The notes: generated from the sequence alone by a model not told the origin. A stretch of DNA of 64,000 nucleotides from Eremothecium cymbalariae DBVPG#7215 (GCF_000235365.1 NC_016451.1:496001-560000); one strand, 5' to 3'. Counted from the stretch's first letter, positions 47,810 to 57,547 are shown. Made by a program: numbers and translations.

Positions 47810-49416
47810 TCAAAGACTATTTGGAGATTTCTCTGACGACTCTGCTGCGTTTGCAGCGTATCTTTCCCGGCTGTATTTATAGTTTCGCCGTATATCTGAA
47901 GTTGCAGACATGCCAGGAGTAATGGCGTCGTGCCTACTAGTAGATTGTGTATCGAACGATGACAATGATTGATTCACTTCATAAATATTTTGGTTCTGTC
48001 TTCGTCTTTGATTCATCACTTCAATTGTAGGAGATATAAACATAGACCTGCGGTGACCATCTAAACGCTTGCCTTCTTCAATAGTTGCAAATCTATCAAC
48101 TGGAGTATTCACAGCTGTGAAGCCAAAGAATGGTACAGAAGGAGGCGGATCCATCGGTAATTTAGGATTTGATTCAGTGTATTGGGTGATACCAGGCTGG
48201 GCCCTATCCACGTTGATGAATGGATTCGCATACTCATCTTCGAAGTCCTTTTCGATGGAATCATAGTGGGACTTTTTAGTCTCGCGGCGAGATATATGTT
48301 CAGTGACAAGATACCATGTGAGTATTGCAAAGAGCATGGCAAGTGCAGCAAGACCCACCACAATGAAAACAGTCCCAGGGGGTGTGTTAGCTTTCCAAAT
48401 ATTCGGATTATTCGCCGCAGAGGGCGGAGTCACCATCGGATTGTTCAACGCAGGTGTACCGGGACTCAATTCTAACTTTTGATTAAGATCAGATGCTGGT
48501 ACTAGCCCAATTAAAGGGGAAAATTCAGTTGATTCTGCTGCTGCATCAGCTGGAGGAGGAGGTGGAGGAGCTGCAGCAGGAGCTGCAGCAGGAGGAGCAG
48601 GAGGAGCAGGAGGAGCAGGAGGAGCAGGAGGAGCAGGAGGAGCAGGAGGAGCAGGAGGAGCAGGAGGAGCAGGAGGAGCAGGAGGAGCAGGAGGAGCAGG
48701 AGGAGCAGGAGGAGCAGGAGGAGCATGAGGAGCAGGAGGAGCAGGAGGAGCAGGAGGAGCAGGAGGAGCAGGAGGAGCAGGAGGAGCAGGAGGAGCAGGA
48801 GGAGCAGGAGGAGCAGGAGGAGCAGGAGGAGGAGGTGGTGGTGGTGGAGGGGGGGAGCCGGCGGAGGAGGAGGAGGAGGAGGAGGAGGAGCAATTATATT
48901 CGGTAGAGGAGGATGGCCAGGAGAGGGATGACTAGGAGGAGAAGGAGGAGGAGGAGGAGGAGGAGGAGGAGGAGGAGGAGGAGGAGGTGGTGGTGGTGGT
49001 GGTGGCGGCGGCGGTGGTGGAGGAGCAACTGCTGGCGGCGGTGGAAGGGTAGCAGCTGGAGGAGGCGGTGGTGGTGGAGCAACACCAGGCAGTACTGGCA
49101 GAGCTGGTTGTGCACGCATATTAGGTGTAGCAATTGGAATAACCTCTTTCAGAGGAAAAAGCTTTGGAGATAGGTTTGGCGTGGGCTTAACCTCTTTAGC
49201 AGTAACTTGAGGCTGTAGAGTGACTGGCTGCCTCTGCACAGTGTTCGATGGCCGACTAAAAGTCGTTGTACGGGCACCTACACCCTTTAATGATCCGGGT
49301 GGCGCTCCAGAGGATAACAGTAATTTAATAATATCTGAACTCATAGGCTGAGCAGATGCTCTATGTGGCGCTGATTCTTTTGGCACAGCTAACATCGGAG
49401 ATGGAACTTGGTCCAT
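47810..49416 (-). CDS. PRM5: Prm5/YNL058C-like single-span membrane protein with proline repeat; frame broken here
   Basis: Two minus-strand frames together make one gene. The upstream frame runs from ATG 49416 (MDQVPSPMLAVPKES) into proline runs. The downstream frame has the membrane helix GTVFIVVGLAALAMLFAILT (about 48376-48305), nearly the same as in S. cerevisiae Prm5 and YNL058C, and a 165-residue Ser/Arg-rich tail. Frame 1 joins frame 2 only by a -1 shift in a run of seven C (minus strand) near 48850-48857. There the proline coding moves from one frame to the other. With one more base the product would be 535 residues against about 318 in S. cerevisiae. Synteny between RHO3 and OCA2/HIS5 agrees. 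Assembly error, real mutation or slippage cannot be told apart. The S. cerevisiae genes respond to pheromone or wall stress; I saw no pheromone element here. Confidence 0.8.
48590..48832 (-). repeat. 9-bp minisatellite, about 27 copies, coding Ala-Pro-Pro
   Basis: On the minus strand the unit is GCTCCTCCT, read as Ala-Pro-Pro in the frame of the membrane helix. About 27 copies occur with one substitution (a His codon at 48725-48727). Flanking DNA is simple GGA/GGT repeat on the plus strand up to about 49020. The repeat is open in all six frames, giving long spurious Leu, Ser-Cys, Glu-Gln and Arg-Ser frames. Confidence 0.95.
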
Positions 49417-49949
49417 ACTTGAAAACTCTCGGTTCCCCACAATATTTCTGATACGTAATTTCAAAGAACGCAAATTAATGTACCCAATAATATATATCAG
49501 AGCCCGTCAAAGCTTTATACTTTTGTAGTATCTTGCCCGGCGCCAGTGAATTAAATCTATTTATTTCACCAGATTTACGTTTTTTGTGTGCCATTTTCCC
49601 AGTCGTACGTAATCGTGAACTTTTTTAGGATAAGTTCTAGCTATCGACTTTAAATGAATGTCAGACAAGGAAAAACGGTAGTCATCCGAAAGCTTGTAAT
49701 AAAAGGGGGTAAGGTTCTATATATTTAAAGACGTTTGAGATATTATTTTGCACTTTTTTTTAATTGCAATTAAATTTGACTTTTGGACGTCTCCTTCAGA
49801 GATTTCTTTTTGACCTCTTCACAATGCACATATTTGACTTCTTGTCTTCGCAAGGTTCCGTCCGTTACCACATTTCGCCTTCTTGACCGACTTTGAAGAA
49901 AGAACCACCGACTTTGGTAAGGAGAACTTCAAGAACAAAGTGTTGACTA
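49417..49949. promoter_or_regulatory. Divergent promoter of the PRM5-like gene and OCA2
   Basis: 533 bp. No TGAAACA pheromone-response element was found. CTATATATTT at 49716-49725 resembles, but does not fully match, an Rlm1 site. No gene was seen. Confidence 0.4.
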
Positions 49950-50486
49950 ATGTATATACCACCACTGAACTTTGCACTCGTAGTAAGCAGAGATGTCTCA
50001 CTTTACAGGTCAGGCTACCCCATGCCTTTAAATTATCCTTTTATCAAGGCACAACTTCATCTAGGGACGGTTATATATGTTGGAAATAAAGATATTTCGG
50101 AAGACTACAAAGCTTTTCTCCAGCAAGAACAAATCAAGTATCATCATATCTACATGGAGTCATGTAGAGATGCTGATATTCAGCAAGGTATGGAGAAGGT
50201 CCTGGAGCTGGTGCTGAATGTGGATAATTACCCCATTTTAATACATTCCAACAAGGGGAAACACAGGGTTGGAGTTGTCGTTGGTATAATTAGAAAGCTT
50301 TTACAAGGATGGTCTATTACAGGGATCTATCAGGAATACGGCATTTTTAGCGGAGGTCAGAAGGATCAGTTTGATTTGGAATACATTACAATGTTCGAAA
50401 CGTCTTTATCTGTGCCAGTTGAAAAAGTTCCCTCTTTCGTCCAGTTTGATGGCTATGCAAGTACTGGGTGCAGTAATTCATCATAG
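49950..50486 (+). CDS. OCA2: Oca2-like inactive dual-specificity phosphatase family protein
   Basis: 178 residues against 197 in S. cerevisiae Oca2 (YNL056W). Oca2 belongs with Oca1 and Siw14 to the atypical phosphatase group linked to inositol pyrophosphates and oxidant-induced arrest. MYIPPLNFALVVSRDVSLYR and SGYPMPLNYPF are strongly conserved. The position of the phosphatase loop HCxxGxxR reads HSNKGKHR, so the nucleophilic Cys is Ser; as I recall S. cerevisiae Oca2 has the same change. LLQGWSITGIYQEYGIFSGG follows. It is likely a regulatory partner, not an enzyme. The first ATG is preceded by an in-frame stop. HIS5 follows in tandem. Confidence 0.88.
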   Translation: MYIPPLNFALVVSRDVSLYRSGYPMPLNYPFIKAQLHLGTVIYVGNKDISEDYKAFLQQEQIKYHHIYMESCRDADIQQGMEKVLELVLNVDNYPILIHSNKGKHRVGVVVGIIRKLLQGWSITGIYQEYGIFSGGQKDQFDLEYITMFETSLSVPVEKVPSFVQFDGYASTGCSNSS

Positions 50487-50564
50487 TCCAGCAATGACAT
50501 CAGTTTGGATCATCAGGGTCCACTGGTCTTCTACGATTGTATCTTCTGAGCAATCATTAGTTGT

Positions 50565-50626
50565 TGGTGTTCTTCACCAATGTAATGTACTGGTGTTCTT
50601 CAACCAATGTAATGTATTGGTGTTCT
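50565..50626 (+). repeat. 26/27-bp tandem repeat, 2.3 copies, in the HIS5 upstream region
   Basis: Units lie at 50565-50590 and 50591-50617, with 9 bases of a third. The first unit can fold, since TTGGTG at 50564-50569 is the complement of CACCAA at 50575-50580. The repeat lies between the OCA2 stop and the HIS5 Gcn4 site. Confidence 0.85.
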
Positions 50627-50662
50627 GCCTTGCCTAAGAGTAATGATATGGAAGGTCGGCCA

Positions 50663-50669
50663 TGACTCA
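50663..50669. promoter_or_regulatory. Gcn4 site of HIS5
   Basis: TGACTCA, the exact Gcn4 core, stands 104 bp before the HIS5 start codon. General amino-acid control of HIS genes through Gcn4 is well known. Confidence 0.8.
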
Positions 50670-50772
50670 GCTTGTTGATAAAAATGGATTTATATACAAC
50701 CTGTACCCAGGTAACAGAAGATCTTTTAAAACATTCCAAGGTTAGAATTATATTCTAGTTTGTCAAGGATTG

Positions 50773-51933
50773 ATGACGTTCGATATCAGCACGGTCATTA
50801 GGCCTAATATTTTAAATTTGAAGCCGTACCGTTGTGCTCGAGATGATTACTCAGAGGGCATGTTGCTTGACGCTAACGAGAATGCGTATGGTCCGATGAT
50901 TGCGGGGTTGCAGGACGGTTCTGAATTACATAGGTACCCAGACCCTCACCAAGTTACTCTTAAAGAGCTGATGGCGAATTATAGAAACAATACGTCTGCA
51001 TTTAAATCAGAAGGTCTGGCACCTATATCATATAAAAATATTTGTTTGGGGGTTGGATCTGATGAAGGTGTGGATTCACTTATCAGGGCCACCTGTGTTC
51101 CCAAGACTGATAAGGTGTTGGTTCTTCCTCCTACTTATAGCATGTACTCTGTTTTTGCGATGATCAACGATACTGAGGTTGTTGAATGCCCTCTGATCAC
51201 TGAGGATAATTCATTTGATATGGACTTGGACAACGTTTTAGAGACCCTTTCGAACGATGATTCCATCAAATTATTGTTTATTACAACGCCTGGAAACCCT
51301 ACAGGTGCAAGCATAAGCACTCAAAAAATTGAAATGCTACTAAACAATTGGTCTGCAGGGATAGTGGTTGTTGATGAAGCTTACATTGATTTTTCTTCTT
51401 CTGACTCTGCTGCCCCACTAGTAAACAAGTACCCGAATTTGGTCGTTATACAGACCTTATCTAAATCATTTGGATTGGCTGGTGTGAGATTAGGATTAAC
51501 ATTCGCATCTGAAGATATCTCTAAGGTTTTGAATGTCATGAAAGCACCTTATAACATTTCGAAGATGGCTTCGGAAATTGGGATCAGTGCTCTTCAGCCT
51601 GAAAGTCTTTTGTTGCTGAACAAGGTTAAACTGCAGATCGATAATGAAAAACTGCGGGTAGTGAAAGTATTGGACTCCCTAGATTATGTCGATAAATGTC
51701 CTGTTGGAGGACTGGATGCTAATTTTATAATGGTGCGGGTTAAAGATCAGGATAGTGAATTGGCTAAGAATCTCTGCCATGACATGGCTGTGAAGTCGGG
51801 TATTGTAATGCGCTTTAGGGGGGATGAGCCAGGTTGTGAAGGCTGTATTCGGATAACTATTGGAACGCCCGAAGAAAACAGTATTCTCATTCGAGAGTTC
51901 TCGAAAACACTAACCGATCTGGTTGAAAAATAG
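50773..51933 (+). CDS. HIS5: Histidinol-phosphate aminotransferase
   Basis: 386 residues against 385 in S. cerevisiae His5. It is the PLP enzyme of the seventh step of histidine synthesis. The sequence shows LDANENAYGP near the N-terminus, CLGVGSDEGVDSLIRATC in the cofactor-binding part, FITTPGNPTGA and VVDEAYIDFSS. QTLSKSFGLAGVRLG contains the PLP-binding lysine. RFRGDEPGCEGCIRITIGTP is near the end. The ATG at 50773 was used. A Gcn4 site and a small tandem repeat lie upstream. Synteny is YIL116W; it converges on NUP159 (105 bp). Confidence 0.96.
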   Translation: MTFDISTVIRPNILNLKPYRCARDDYSEGMLLDANENAYGPMIAGLQDGSELHRYPDPHQVTLKELMANYRNNTSAFKSEGLAPISYKNICLGVGSDEGVDSLIRATCVPKTDKVLVLPPTYSMYSVFAMINDTEVVECPLITEDNSFDMDLDNVLETLSNDDSIKLLFITTPGNPTGASISTQKIEMLLNNWSAGIVVVDEAYIDFSSSDSAAPLVNKYPNLVVIQTLSKSFGLAGVRLGLTFASEDISKVLNVMKAPYNISKMASEIGISALQPESLLLLNKVKLQIDNEKLRVVKVLDSLDYVDKCPVGGLDANFIMVRVKDQDSELAKNLCHDMAVKSGIVMRFRGDEPGCEGCIRITIGTPEENSILIREFSKTLTDLVEK

Positions 51934-52038
51934 TAACAGTTGTTATTGTGACAGTATAGCTTTGCGTGTTACGGTTTTCGACCCTATTTTGCTATATCTA
52001 ATATAAAATTTATACGATCTTTCGAGATAGGCCAGGTT

Positions 52039-55000
52039 CTAGGTTCTAGAATCTAGGAATCTGGATTTAAATAAATCTCCCAGTTGCTGTTTAACGTTAA
52101 TGGTTAATAAATGCTTTACAATCTGAGCACTCTCGATACTATTCAATGATATCTCACTGCTAGTTTGAGTAGGATTAGGGCTATCATTAGTGTTCAATCT
52201 TGAAATGTCCCGCCTCAATGATTGGATTTCTTCTAGGAGGCTGCCCCTTTCGATATTGTCGTTGATGACCTTACGCACAATTGTAACGTTTTCAGTGTTC
52301 CTCTTGATGGTATATAACTTCAATAATTGAAACAGTTTGACCAAATTTCTAATTTGTCCATTCGTCGTTGCGAGTTTGGACCGAATAGTGATCTGCATCT
52401 TACATTGAGCAAAAGAAAGATCGCGCAATAAATTATCGCTTTCTTTATTAAGATATTCAAGCTGCGAATAATAATCCTTCAGAGTGTATGCTAACCTCTC
52501 TAAAGAACTGTAATCCATGTTTGAATCTGCGTCTAACTTTTTAATGTCTTCATGAATAGATTTAATGGATCCAAGATTATCATTTATTATAACTCTCAGC
52601 AACTTGGCTTCGCTTAGTCTCCAACTAGGAATATTGGCCAATAACGAAACGCTCTTCTCATAGGGTATGGCCGATTGGTCTGCAATGTATTCACCCAAAT
52701 TAGTTAAATTTTCGTTCAATACAAATATTTCTGCACTAATCATATGATAGGTTTTTTCAATTGCTCTCATGGTATAATCCGACGAAACATATGTAATAGG
52801 ATGCAACGATGCCCCGGCATAAAACTTCTTCAATTGAACAGGAGGATACTGATCTTCTAGGTACCTTTGATCATCTTCGAAACTCATGAAGCCAACATCT
52901 AAATATTCGCAGGGATCAGTTTGAATAGAGCTATCTGCTGTTTTTGGAATAGAATTGATCTGTTGATCTACCATCTTCAAAGGTGCTGTTTGAATGTCAA
53001 CAGTTTTAGAATTAGAGGTTTGAATACCAATTGAACTGCAGTTAGCGGAAGTTTTCTTAGAAATACGATCCACAGAAGTAGTCGCTTGTTTATTTAAAGA
53101 AGCAGGGGTTTCTTGGACAATCGAGGTGTTCGCTTTAAGATCAGATTCTCCTTCTTGAACCGTTCTGCCTATATCAACATTAGATTCATCTGATGATGCA
53201 TTAATGAACTTATCTTGATCAGAACTCACAACCTTCGCATCAATAGATGGAGCTTCAGAATTGCACTCGTGGCCTTGATTATCAGCTACAGAAGAGCTAA
53301 CATTTTGATCTATAGACCGAGGTCCGTCCGTAATTGCTTTTTGAACCTTATCATTCTTAGGACTTATTAGCTTGATATCATCTTTAAGATCCATCGAATT
53401 GTTGTGAGGTTCCTCTTTATCTGTTTTATCCTTAGAATCGTCTGAGCAGTCCAGAGGATCTTTTACCCCGTGACTTTTATCGACTTCACGTGCAGCTGGT
53501 GGCAGTTGAAGCGAGCCTTTTAAATGGTTGGAACTGTCCACTTTATCTTCAGAGTCTGGTTTACGGCCCTGATCGTCAGGCGACGATCTATCATTCGAAA
53601 CACTAAGTCCAACTTTATCAACTTCTGTAGACTGCCGTTCACTCGAAGTACTTTCATTATTTTTGCCCCATTTGGATAGAGAGAAGGCAGGAACCTCATC
53701 TGAAGTAAGATTGTGTGTCAAGGTATTATTAAACTTTAAAAACGGCGATGGTGTAGTTTGAGGCACTGTTTCAGAGGGTTTAGCCATTAGTGGGTTAGAT
53801 ATGTCAGAAGGTGAAAGCTTAGCCGCCTTCTTGATTCGATCAGTGAAGGAGAGTACAGATTCTGTCTTTTCGTCTCGTATAATCGGATTTTCTTCGTCTT
53901 CTTCAATAGAATTAACTTCATCTTCTTCATTCGTATTCACTTTGCCTTCTTGGGTCGAATGAATTTCCAAGCCTTCACTATCAGTCCCCAAGAATAGAGC
54001 TTGACTCTGCTGTTCTTCAGATAGTTGACCTTCAGATGGTTGATCTTCAGCAGATGACTGTTCTAATGAACCTAAGTCAGAAGGCGGCTTTTCAACGGTT
54101 GAGGAATAGTCTTGGAGGTTGTTTGTGAATTCAGAAAAAACAAAACTACTTGAAGTCTCAGTACTACCTAAATTATTGGCAAATCCAGGTTTTGATGTAG
54201 AGGACAGCTGTTTAACCTGTGTATTAGAAGTAGCTGTATCATTGAACGGCGAAGCTGTTGTAAGATTTGACAAGGATACTGATTTGTCAAATGTTGATCC
54301 CGCTGCAGCAGAACTCCAACCTTCCGAAGCCTTGCCAGATTGAGAATCTAATATTGGAGCACTATTGCCGAATGGAGAGTTATTTTGCTGAAACATAGAT
54401 CCAAAGGATGGTTTTCCAAATGGAGACCCTGCAGATGGCACAACAGGTGTAAATACTGGCTTACCAAATGCAGATTCAGTTGATGGTAGATCGGAAGTAA
54501 ATTTCGGTTTACCAAATGCAGATCCAGTGAATGAGAGTGTATTAGACCCAAATTGTTCCTTCCTAGGTGTAGCATTACCAAATGCAGGTTTCCCAAAAAG
54601 CGGTGTTTCTATCATAGCTGGCTTTGCTGAATTATACACTGAATTGGCCCCAGAATCAACAAGAGACATATCTGCAAAAGGAGACGGAGACTTACGATTG
54701 TTTTTAAATGCAGAAGACATATTTGGATTTTTTTCAGTTGCAACAAAACCGGTTGAACCAAATGCTGGTGTAGTTTGGGTACCACTACCACTATTGTCGA
54801 TATTTTTAGAGAAATTAGATGAAGCAAATGGAGATGAGTCAGCATGAATTCCAAAACCAGGAGAGCCGAAAAGAGGTTGTCCAAAGCTGTTGTTTCCTGC
54901 ATTCTGGTTTTGTGATATACTCTCGAAGGGTGAGTTTGCAACCAACGGAGTTTTAACAGACTCGTTTTCAGTAACCTGGTCTGCTGATGTGGAATGCCAC

Positions 55001-56241
55001 CGCTGTTCAGAAACTCTTTTCAAAGTCACAGTTGCAGATAGTTCTCCACTCTTCAAAGCAGCTGAATGGAATATCGCCCAGCATTCCAATGAGCCTAGAT
55101 TATTCAATACATAGACCAAAGGTAATTCCGAGGTAATCTCAACGCCCCCACACGGGGACAAAATTTCTTGTCTTGTAGCAACATCAATTGCCAAGCCGAC
55201 CGCGTTAGTATCATTATCAGTGTCCTGATTTATGGGCAAAACCGCACGGTCTGCATCCTGTAAAGGCTGGATTACCTCCTTATCATCTATTAGCGTCAGT
55301 TCCGACGAGCAAGACGATACTATGATATGCAGTTCCTTGATGTTCGGCACAAACTCATAAAGAGTACTGTGATAGTAGACTGGATTCCGCTTCACGGTTC
55401 CAAATGCAGGCGCAATGTCAAAGCTTTCACGGATAAGCCTGGAGCTCAATGAAACGACATACATCTGATGTGAATACGAAACTTCACTGTCCTCACTAAG
55501 TGGAGGTTCTCCAAGTACTAGTAACACACTATCCTCTGTTAGGTATGAAAGCGCCAATGGCTGGGTGTTTTCACCCTGCATTTCTTCGGGAATGTGAAAG
55601 CTCGGCCCTGCGGCCGTGGAGTCCAGAATTGAAACGGTGCTAATACTATAATCATTCCGTAGATACAATATCTTATCTTCGAGTATGTCAAAATCACACA
55701 CCCCAGTTGCCACTTTCGTCACGCTATTATCTACCAAATTAATTGCCAACAAAGCGCCAAGCTCCTCCAATTGCACTACAACAGACGGTCCTGCACATTT
55801 CATGCCTACAACATTAGGTGGAATCTCCACTTGCAGACGAGACCACGTACCATAATTCACTATGGGAGTTGTCCAGATTTCACCATTGGATTGAACATAC
55901 ACTATATGATCCTTGCAAAACCCGACACCAATAACAACAACCGCAACCGCTGCTGCTGCCTCATCGGAAGACGGAGAAATCTCCCTCTTTAAAACCGTCA
56001 ATTCCTCGCCATTACCATCTCTCTGTTGTCCCACACTCCTCAAGTTATCCAAATCACCAACAATAACCTCACTTGCTCCACATGCTACAAATACCTTATG
56101 TTTATTGCTAATACTAAAATTGTTAAATTTCTTATACGGTAACGATTCCCTATACGACGACACCAACTGTCTCGAGAATAGCGGCTTCAAACCAAAGAAC
56201 TCTGAAGTAGAGGTAGGAAACTCTTCACCCAAGGTAGACAT
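52039..56241 (-). CDS. NUP159: Nup159, cytoplasmic-face FG nucleoporin
   Basis: 1400 residues against 1460 in S. cerevisiae. Nup159 anchors Dbp5 for mRNA export. The ATG at 56241 gives MSTLGEEFPTSTSEFFGLKP. Order of parts: N-terminal beta-propeller (about 20-400) that binds Dbp5; FG repeats with Phe-Gly and Lys-Pro units (about 450-625, SPFGKPSFGS and relatives); a long acidic, Ser-rich spacer; dynein-light-chain motifs (about 1070-1105, SIGIQTS, TVDIQTA, DSSIQTDP); and a C-terminal coiled-coil (about 1160-1400) for Nup82-Nsp1. S. cerevisiae has about five or six such QT motifs; I see three clear and one degenerate (MVDQQINS). Synteny YIL115C. Confidence 0.94.
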   Translation of the reverse strand: MSTLGEEFPTSTSEFFGLKPLFSRQLVSSYRESLPYKKFNNFSISNKHKVFVACGASEVIVGDLDNLRSVGQQRDGNGEELTVLKREISPSSDEAAAAVAVVVIGVGFCKDHIVYVQSNGEIWTTPIVNYGTWSRLQVEIPPNVVGMKCAGPSVVVQLEELGALLAINLVDNSVTKVATGVCDFDILEDKILYLRNDYSISTVSILDSTAAGPSFHIPEEMQGENTQPLALSYLTEDSVLLVLGEPPLSEDSEVSYSHQMYVVSLSSRLIRESFDIAPAFGTVKRNPVYYHSTLYEFVPNIKELHIIVSSCSSELTLIDDKEVIQPLQDADRAVLPINQDTDNDTNAVGLAIDVATRQEILSPCGGVEITSELPLVYVLNNLGSLECWAIFHSAALKSGELSATVTLKRVSEQRWHSTSADQVTENESVKTPLVANSPFESISQNQNAGNNSFGQPLFGSPGFGIHADSSPFASSNFSKNIDNSGSGTQTTPAFGSTGFVATEKNPNMSSAFKNNRKSPSPFADMSLVDSGANSVYNSAKPAMIETPLFGKPAFGNATPRKEQFGSNTLSFTGSAFGKPKFTSDLPSTESAFGKPVFTPVVPSAGSPFGKPSFGSMFQQNNSPFGNSAPILDSQSGKASEGWSSAAAGSTFDKSVSLSNLTTASPFNDTATSNTQVKQLSSTSKPGFANNLGSTETSSSFVFSEFTNNLQDYSSTVEKPPSDLGSLEQSSAEDQPSEGQLSEEQQSQALFLGTDSEGLEIHSTQEGKVNTNEEDEVNSIEEDEENPIIRDEKTESVLSFTDRIKKAAKLSPSDISNPLMAKPSETVPQTTPSPFLKFNNTLTHNLTSDEVPAFSLSKWGKNNESTSSERQSTEVDKVGLSVSNDRSSPDDQGRKPDSEDKVDSSNHLKGSLQLPPAAREVDKSHGVKDPLDCSDDSKDKTDKEEPHNNSMDLKDDIKLISPKNDKVQKAITDGPRSIDQNVSSSVADNQGHECNSEAPSIDAKVVSSDQDKFINASSDESNVDIGRTVQEGESDLKANTSIVQETPASLNKQATTSVDRISKKTSANCSSIGIQTSNSKTVDIQTAPLKMVDQQINSIPKTADSSIQTDPCEYLDVGFMSFEDDQRYLEDQYPPVQLKKFYAGASLHPITYVSSDYTMRAIEKTYHMISAEIFVLNENLTNLGEYIADQSAIPYEKSVSLLANIPSWRLSEAKLLRVIINDNLGSIKSIHEDIKKLDADSNMDYSSLERLAYTLKDYYSQLEYLNKESDNLLRDLSFAQCKMQITIRSKLATTNGQIRNLVKLFQLLKLYTIKRNTENVTIVRKVINDNIERGSLLEEIQSLRRDISRLNTNDSPNPTQTSSEISLNSIESAQIVKHLLTINVKQQLGDLFKSRFLDSRT

Positions 56242-56701
56242 CACTAACAAGACTACCTTTTTCCTGAAAAAAAGTTAATGCTATATTATTATTACCACTA
56301 TTATCTTAGCTAAGTATTATGAGCAATATGGTGGTGAAGTTTTTAGTTTGGTTCTTCACGCAGGTAAGGTTATCAAAAAGGACGGCGAAGCGAATCAACA
56401 CAAACCGTCAGTGGTGATGACGAACGCCAATTCGATTACAAAGAGACGGATTCAAAGATGAGGACCATCGTGTGCATCGGCAAACGGCCACTCACTGTAA
56501 CCAGCAGCAGCAGCAGCTCATTAACATTCTTCTGCCCGGGCGCCGCAACGTTGCCTAGCCCATTGTTGTTACAAAGAAAAAGGAGCACATTACTGGAATA
56601 TCTTTATTAAACTTAGAGTTCCTTTACATAAGGATGAAGCATCTGTATGTAAACTACTACTTTTTGTGTCTGTTTCTTTGGCGTGCAAAGACCTAACTTG
56701 C
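56242..56701. other. Upstream region of NUP159 and 3' flank of POR1
   Basis: 460 bp between two minus-strand genes. It includes a short CAG run at about 56501-56516 and a CCCGGGCG-rich spot at 56536-56545. A box C-like GTGATGA at 56415-56421 has no matching D box. No gene was seen. Confidence 0.45.
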
Positions 56702-57547
56702 TCATGCTGAGAAAGACAACGACCAGCCCAGCTTGTGCACTGGTTCAGCCAGTTTCAAGGCATCGAACGAAGCTCCGACACCCAAGTTGACACCGGGTCT
56801 CAATTGCTGCTTATAAGCCAACGCGACAATACCAGAATCAGCTATCTTGGCCTTGACTTGAGAAAAGGGATCCAACGCATATCTGGTAGCAAATTCAATG
56901 TTCACCTTAGAACCCGTCGCTGGGTTTAGAGCTGCCTTAGCACCAACCTCCAACACAGGACTAACTGTCTGGAAGAACGACGCGGTGGTCATTTGAGCAT
57001 TGTTGACAGACAACGCAACAGAGTACAACCCTGCAGAGTACCCCAGAGCAACCGCGTATCTGGAAACCGTAGCATCCGCAATATCGTAACCAACCTCCGC
57101 ACCACCAACAAACCCTTCATGTGCCAAAGTCAAATCCCCAACAAATGATGGTCCCTTCAATAAATCAAAAAAACCACGCGCACTGAACCCAGGCTGCAAA
57201 AACGTCAAGTTCAACTTAGCTGCATTAGACGACCCAGGAACAGTAGAACTAACCAACGCAGCCTTTAACCCTGGCGTAATGTCAGCCAGCTCGATCTTGG
57301 TGTCCAACAAATTTGCCGACGACCACCCCTGGGTCAGCGTCAACCCGGTAGCCTTATCCGAAACCCTGGCCTCAACATTAGCCGCCAAAGATCCATCTTT
57401 TGGTGATGTCTTACCTTTGACTGTAAATGCAACCCCATTTGGCGCTGTCGTTTTAACGTCGATCGCAGCGGGAGTCCCGTGAAAGAAATCGCTGTTCAAC
57501 AACCCATTAATATTCTTGGAGATGTCTGAGAAGAATGGAGGAGCCAT
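56702..57547 (-). CDS. POR1: Por1, mitochondrial porin (VDAC)
   Basis: 281 residues against 283 in S. cerevisiae. It is the voltage-dependent anion channel of the mitochondrial outer membrane. The ATG at 57547 gives MAPPFFSDISKNINGLLNSD, the amphipathic helix that gates the pore. The rest alternates short polar and hydrophobic beta strands, with GLTLTQGWSSANLLDTKIEL and the signature region LSFSA at the C-terminus, which ends in a beta-signal. S. cerevisiae has POR1 and POR2 as a duplicated pair; this single gene sits between NUP159 and VAC7, where both synteny tracks meet. Confidence 0.96.
   Translation of the reverse strand: MAPPFFSDISKNINGLLNSDFFHGTPAAIDVKTTAPNGVAFTVKGKTSPKDGSLAANVEARVSDKATGLTLTQGWSSANLLDTKIELADITPGLKAALVSSTVPGSSNAAKLNLTFLQPGFSARGFFDLLKGPSFVGDLTLAHEGFVGGAEVGYDIADATVSRYAVALGYSAGLYSVALSVNNAQMTTASFFQTVSPVLEVGAKAALNPATGSKVNIEFATRYALDPFSQVKAKIADSGIVALAYKQQLRPGVNLGVGASFDALKLAEPVHKLGWSLSFSA

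Noticed and set aside
48493..48906. Long Glu/Gln-rich, Ser-Cys-rich and Leu-rich frames over the 9-bp repeat
   Set aside because: They are alternative readings of the same minisatellite, which has no stop codon in any frame.
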